From: Apostichopus japonicus | Lineage: Eukaryota; Echinodermata; Holothuroidea; Aspidochirotida; Stichopodidae | Direction: 5' to 3' | Assembly: GCF_037975245.1 (NCBI RefSeq) | Contig: NC_092580.1 | Location: forward strand, 26,749,501-26,813,500 | Length of the DNA: 64,000 bases | In this document: piece after piece, positions 23,208 to 64,000 of the stretch | How positions within the stretch are numbered: the stretch's first letter is position 1 | How the letters are laid out: each line of letters opens with the position of its first letter | Position numbers and translations under genes: made by a program | The notes under the pieces: model-generated | The model's input: the letters and a program-made list of their open reading frames with translations, nothing else | Database searches by the model: none | What the model was told of the DNA's origin: nothing

Positions 23208-24927
23208 GCTATGATGTCATCAAAATACTTATCAAACGCAATTCCGTAATTAGAAAACCAGTATGATTCTCCCTTCGAAATCTCGGTCATAACCACGGCC
23301 GAGTGGGATGGTTGACAGGGATGTTGAGGGAGAGGGTGGGGGGGGGTACTTCCCCATATATTGTGAAGAGTACGCCAAACGCACTTCTGTGACATATTAC
23401 AGAACTAGTTGCTATGTAGTATAACTCCCATCATCCCATTTCATCCCAGTATTATTAAATACCCCCCTCTTATTCCTTCATTATTCTTTCCTCCTTCTTA
23501 AAGTGCCCCGTTGTTTCATCCCGTGTCTTTGAAGCATTACTATGTCACTGTGATAAATGTAAACTGTTTCGATTATACATCCTAGCAGAACAGCAGCAGA
23601 TCTTATTAAAACAATCTGGAAACTTTCTTGTTTGTTTCTTTCAAATATATATTTATAAATCCTAATACTATAATACCGCACTGCCTCGTGGTAGTTGTTA
23701 TGAAAAGCAGCCAACTTTTTCTAGAATTTAAGAACATATTTCTTTGTGATATTTGTTCAACAAACTACCAAAATAGTTTTGGTGACGCGTGTCTGAAGAC
23801 GAGAACACCTTAAGGTAAAAATTCATCGAGATTGTAGTTAGTTTGTCGGTTGGACGTGTCTTACTAAATCCATTATACCCTAATTTTCACCACAACTTTA
23901 AGGGTGTACACAGCACACAGTGTAGATACAAGTCACCCACGATAGAGCCTGGACAAGATAACCAAACAACTCGATCCACTCTCAAACCCAGTCACCTTAC
24001 ATCGAGACTGTAACCATGTGGTCATGACGGCGCTGTAGCGCTAACTGATATATCGAGCGTGCCTTTCGAAAGGGAATAGATACTACACATCATCTTGGTC
24101 AAAGGTGCCTTAGAAAAAAACTCATCAAATATAGATTCTAGCACGAAAAACCAAGAAACCAAAATCTAGAGCCACTCTCAAGTCCAGACCCCCTATATCT
24201 AAACTTTAATCCTATGATGTAGACGATATGTTCCCTCAAGTGAGGTATTACGAGTCGCACACCAACGGAATTTTAAAAACAATACATTCGCAAGGATTCT
24301 TATGGAAACATACGGCGCTTAAATGGTCATCTGCATTCAAAGTTGAGCACAGTATTAATGTAACTATAAGCAAATCACCTCGTGCTCAGCAAACGTTCAT
24401 TATTAAACCATTTTACTTTCCCCTTTAACTTTCGACTAATCCCTGCTGTCCAGCAACATAACTCCCTCCCACCCAAACCACCCCTCCACAACCCCTTGAC
24501 ACACATTACGCCGTTCAATCAAGACAGTGCTTCGTTGTTCATCTATGGGACGGAAGTGCCAGATACACAATTCCCGGTTTGTAACTGTCGCCCCCGCCAC
24601 CACACGTCTGTAAACACCACAAGAAACCATAGTTGGCCAGGAAAGCAAATAGAGGTAAATGGTAAAGCAGTAGAATCACTATCTGAATAATACTGCACTC
24701 GCTTTACCGTAAACGTCTGCACGAGTTGACTATTCTTGCTGTTTGCAGAGGTTTGTACGAGGCAGTTTTACTAGCGGCCTTTTTAGTTCTTTTCGACAAC
24801 AGAGCAACATATACTATAGGAATATTCCAAACGAACTTTACAAGAATAAACTTGTCACTGTCAATACCAGGGCACTGGATATAACAGATACGAACAGCAA
24901 CTTGAAACTGAAGATAAGGGACCCAAG
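23208..24927. other. Spacer between copies A and B
   Basis: Holds the copy A 3' UTR and the copy B promoter/5' UTR. TTTGCAG at about 24748 could be the acceptor of a non-coding first exon of copy B, which would place part of its 5' UTR further upstream. No other gene. Confidence 0.4.
23454..23459 (+). terminator. Possible polyadenylation signal for copy A (ATTAAA variant)
   Basis: ATTAAA about 250 bp after the copy A stop. I saw no canonical AATAAA between the stop and copy B's 5' region. A second ATTAAA lies near 23605. Confidence 0.25.
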
Positions 24928-60497
<35,570 letters not shown>

Positions 60498-62592
60498 CTG
60501 ATTCCTTTGGAAATTGATTTTAAAACAAAATTGATATATGCGTACTTATACTTATATCATTACTATTTTACTACTGGATGCTGTAATATGATAATCAGGA
60601 AAATGTAGCATTGTTATATAATCTTCTATTTCTTTTCATTTTCTATTGTGTGATTATCTTCCTTTCGTTCAATGAATCGCCTGGCGTAAGGAGTCTAGAG
60701 CAATATATATGTAAATTAGGTTGATACCAGTAATACAGAAATATTTTATACGAATCAAATCAAAAAAAAAATACTGGCTATACTATAATTGTTAAAATGA
60801 ATAATAAATTAAATTCATATTTTAGTTGCCTAATATGTTTGATTTCCTGCTTATGTCAGGTTACAATATATGGAAAAGAACCTTTGTTGAGGAAGAAATT
60901 GGGAAATTATTGATAATTCTTGAATATTTTAATAATTGTTACAACGCTCTGCAAACGTTTTCAGTCAGTTTATCATAACGCTGATACCTAAGGTCTTATG
61001 CTTCGTATTTTAGACGTGCGCAATGTTTCTCCTTTCCTTTTTCCGATACAAGAGATACAGACAAATAAATCTCAATAGACAAAGGTTAGGATTCCATTTA
61101 TCTTTGAGGGAAAGAAGGGCGTTGAGGGTGGGGGGGGGGGTATGATGGTCGAGGTGAACATGGTGATTGATTTATATACCATAGCGAAAAACTGTTCGAG
61201 AAATTTGCATCCTAATGTTATGTCGCCCGCCAAAGTGACCTTACCTCTTCTGCGACTTCCCTTCCTATATCCTGTGCCTACGATTGTGCAGTGACTCCAT
61301 ATATTATATTGTACCCAGAACTGTTCTTTCATTGTCTGCCATTCAAAATGGTGTAATCACGGTGGTGGGTGTTTCTAGTATAGTTCCTATACCGAAAAAT
61401 GTATTCCATTGATATTTTGGTTTACATGGTAGACAGCGTTTTGTTCTATTATGACGCATATCCTATCACTCGGATGACGTCAGAATGTTACACAGTATGT
61501 CCAGACTGCTGAAGTCCGTAGGATTACATTCTAGTGCATGTGTGTTACACTGGGGCAAGGTTCCTCGATAGAAAGTTACCAATTCGGCCCGCCAAAAAAT
61601 AACTGGCACACAATGGTTGCACACTTATCCGGAGATGCGGGCCCATAAGGTGTTGTACTTGTTCATTGTATAGTTTTGAATTATGTTTATGTCTATCGAT
61701 CCTTCGTTTGCAAAATTTCTGTCTTTGGAAAGTTTAGGACCCGAAGAGCCATCATTTGAAAGGGTAGTATAACCGGTTGAATACTCCTTCATTGTTCAAT
61801 TGCTTGTTTTTCTTTCTTCTTTGTTCTTGTTCTTGTTTTGTTCCGTAGTTTGTTTGCAATTTCCTCTTTGCTTTCAACATTGGTTTAGAGTCAGTTAAAG
61901 TTTCACGAATGTGTTCATTTAACAATTTAATGGGTTTACGTTTATCTTTCATCGACGTTCATTAACATGCATGTAAGTAAAATAAAAGTAAATTCATTTA
62001 GAAGAATGTAGTTACGACATCCGTTACAAGATCCGTTGTTTCCTTTTTAACCGGTTTGAAACCCCACCTCAGTACTATCAGACAACGGAGTACAAAAATA
62101 TCTTTCTCCCTCTCTTCTTCTTCTTCTTGTTTCTTTTGTTTTGCTTGATATATTATCAGCCCACAAACATCTCTTTATCTTGTAGTTTTAAATCTTTGAT
62201 CAGCTTTTTATTCATCGCCTAACTATTCCTTCCGACAGGATCGAAATTATTTGAAGGGGATGGTGGGACACTGGCATTGTCGTATATGGGGCTATAACTT
62301 TAGCTTGAATGAGCAATACTATATCTAGAATCATATTCTCGTTTAATCATGTCGCATAGTTTGAGTAGTTTCCATTTGCATGCAATTAATGTACAAACAG
62401 GTATATAAATGCCATTAATTCTGTTAAACATCCGATTAAAGCTTGTTATATGGTTGCTCTGTATACATAGCATTAAAACAAAAACGTATAATTTAACTCT
62501 TCATTGTGTTTCTTTATTTGTCTTTTCCTACATGTCAGCAGTAAATAAAATGAAAAGAAAAATACTACATGAGACATTCTAAGGCTTAGAGT
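60498..62592. other. Downstream of copy B
   Basis: 3' UTR of copy B, then AT-rich sequence with a G-tract near 61131. No gene recognised. Confidence 0.4.
60803..60808 (+). terminator. Candidate polyadenylation signal for copy B
   Basis: Canonical AATAAA about 300 bp after the stop codon. It is the first one seen downstream, but AT-rich sequence makes chance matches common. Confidence 0.45.
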
Positions 62593-62706
62593 GTGAACCC
62601 AAAAGTCATCACTAATGTGATTCCTGCAATTCAAAGTTTGCCAGCTTAGAATCTAAGCTGGCAAACTTTGAATTGCAGGAATCACATTAGTGACTTTTGG
62701 TTTCAC
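62593..62706. repeat. 114-bp near-perfect palindrome
   Basis: Arms 62593-62650 and 62652-62706 are inverted copies separated by one base, differing by a 3-nt indel and one substitution. Centre: CCAGCTTAGA A TCTAAGCTGG. Confidence 0.92.
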
Positions 62707-64000
62707 AAGTCTTTCGAATTGAACAATATGGCTACACTGAAATTACTACATGAAGCTGTGTGGAGAGTCCTACAGAAACTGGGTACATATGCCACCTATT
62801 CAATATGTCGTGTGAACTGAACACGTTGCACCATTCGTACGGGAGTGCGATTTCACACGGACCGCGTATAAAGGAGTCAGAGATAAAATTAAGAAACTTT
62901 ATACCCATGTAGGCCTACTATAACAAGGAAAGAAATTCATGTGTTTGCCCTTCACAAATTAAGTAAGAATACTTAATTAACCCAAGTTCGTTAAAGCTTA
63001 GTACCGGATTGTTGCTCTTCTAGGCCAACAAGTTATTTACTCTTTGATAGGTAAGCCACAGGCTATAGTTAAATGGCTGACAACGACGTTAAGAGCATGG
63101 CAACCTGACCGCCAGCAAACAAAGTCATACAACGTGATCTACTTCACAGTGCATGTACGAAGTCGTGAAACATTCGTTCAGACACCCCACCCCCCCCCCC
63201 CCACCCACATCGGCATACACGCACGCTTCAAATGGGCTCAGTTGTTCAGCCGTCCCTGTGAAGTCGAACAGGTACAGCAAACCTAACAAATATCAGCAGA
63301 AGTCAAGCATAATACAGGAATGTGGTTACGAAGGAACCACACTGCTTATGAGTCCACTATATAGGTTAAAACCGTTTTTATGGTGGGAGGGGGTGTTGGA
63401 AATTTCCAGTTCGAGTGACATGAGTGTTAATATTTATTTATTTATTTGTTTTTTCCATAAAAGTACAAAGTGGAGGGAAGTCTTTCATAAAGCTTAACAG
63501 TGTGGAAGACTCCCTGAATATGCTTTTACTTATTGACCGCCGCATCACAGGAACCTGTCTCGATGAAGTAATGATGTTTGATCTATAGATGGTAATCGAA
63601 GCTATCACTGTTAATAAATGATATTGCTTCTTGGTGGAGATATTGGAAAATACTGTGGCTGCAGGGATCGAGGTTATGGACCATGGTGATGATTGGGCAG
63701 TAAAGATTATTCTATGCAAGTACACCTCATCTGATTATGATGACAGGTCCTCGGAGGCGGGCATCAATAATGTTGTGAGAAGGAGGAGTTATTTAGATTT
63801 TATTTTTTCATGTTTCAAAATATTCCATAAGTCCCATAAAAATGTTAGAACATTTAGTTTGACGAGCCGTAGTTCAATGATAATAATGACGCATAAGTGG
63901 AAAAGTTTGGAATGTGGTCATTTTATGATTTGCATATCACTAATGGTGTTACGAAAATGTGTATGGACGTGGAATTTCGTATTACAATTATGATCAACTC
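62707..64000. other. Right edge of window
   Basis: C13 tract near 63190. A 120-codon open frame at 63631-63993 shows no family resemblance that I can see. No supported gene. Confidence 0.35.

Noticed and set aside
63631-63993. A 120-codon open frame near the right edge
   Set aside because: No recognisable domain, no splice or regulatory support; cannot be told from chance.

Overview
The window is a stretch of AT-rich animal nuclear DNA. Protein-coding sequence is broken into short exons with GT/AG boundaries. Introns carry LINE, SINE, hAT and Harbinger-type debris, long (TA)n runs and many poly-C tracts. There is no sign of operons or bacterial gene density. The repeat style and the gene family suggest a marine invertebrate, perhaps an echinoderm or other non-vertebrate deuterostome. 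That species guess is an inference from overall impression only.

The only genes I can support are two complete tandem copies of a glutamate carboxypeptidase II / NAALADase-family peptidase (MEROPS M28B), both on the + strand. Copy A has coding exons from 3625 to 23207 and copy B from 24928 to 60497. I rebuilt both by hand: each has 18 coding exons, the same intron phases throughout, and a 2,253-nt coding sequence giving 750 residues. Each protein has a short cytoplasmic N-terminus and one signal-anchor helix, then a PA domain, an M28 di-zinc peptidase core and a C-terminal helical dimerisation domain. All five zinc ligands and the catalytic glutamate are present in both. The arginine patch that gives human GCPII its taste for acidic C-terminal residues is absent in both, so these are more likely NAALADL1-like peptidases than true glutamate carboxypeptidases.

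Layout: 1-3600 is repeats upstream of copy A (direct repeat, minisatellite, Harbinger-type remnant). 3625-23207 is copy A. 23208-24927 is the intergenic spacer, containing the likely copy A 3' end and copy B 5' region. 24928-60497 is copy B, inflated mainly by a 12.5-kb first intron. 60498-64000 is downstream DNA with one near-perfect 114-bp palindrome and no gene that I recognise.

Points of most interest are: a complete, internally broken hAT transposon (16600-20058) with intact terminal inverted repeats and an 8-bp target duplication, carrying a second hAT element (16745-17554) with its own perfect 8-bp duplication; several more hAT MITEs; patchy near-identity between the two paralogues (exons 9 and 18) that looks like gene conversion; three extra tandem copies of the end of copy B exon 10, which encode the catalytic Glu motif; a two-copy tRNA-derived SINE next to (TA)n arrays; and a decayed hammerhead-ribozyme-like motif. 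I did not find a convincing wholly new biological system.
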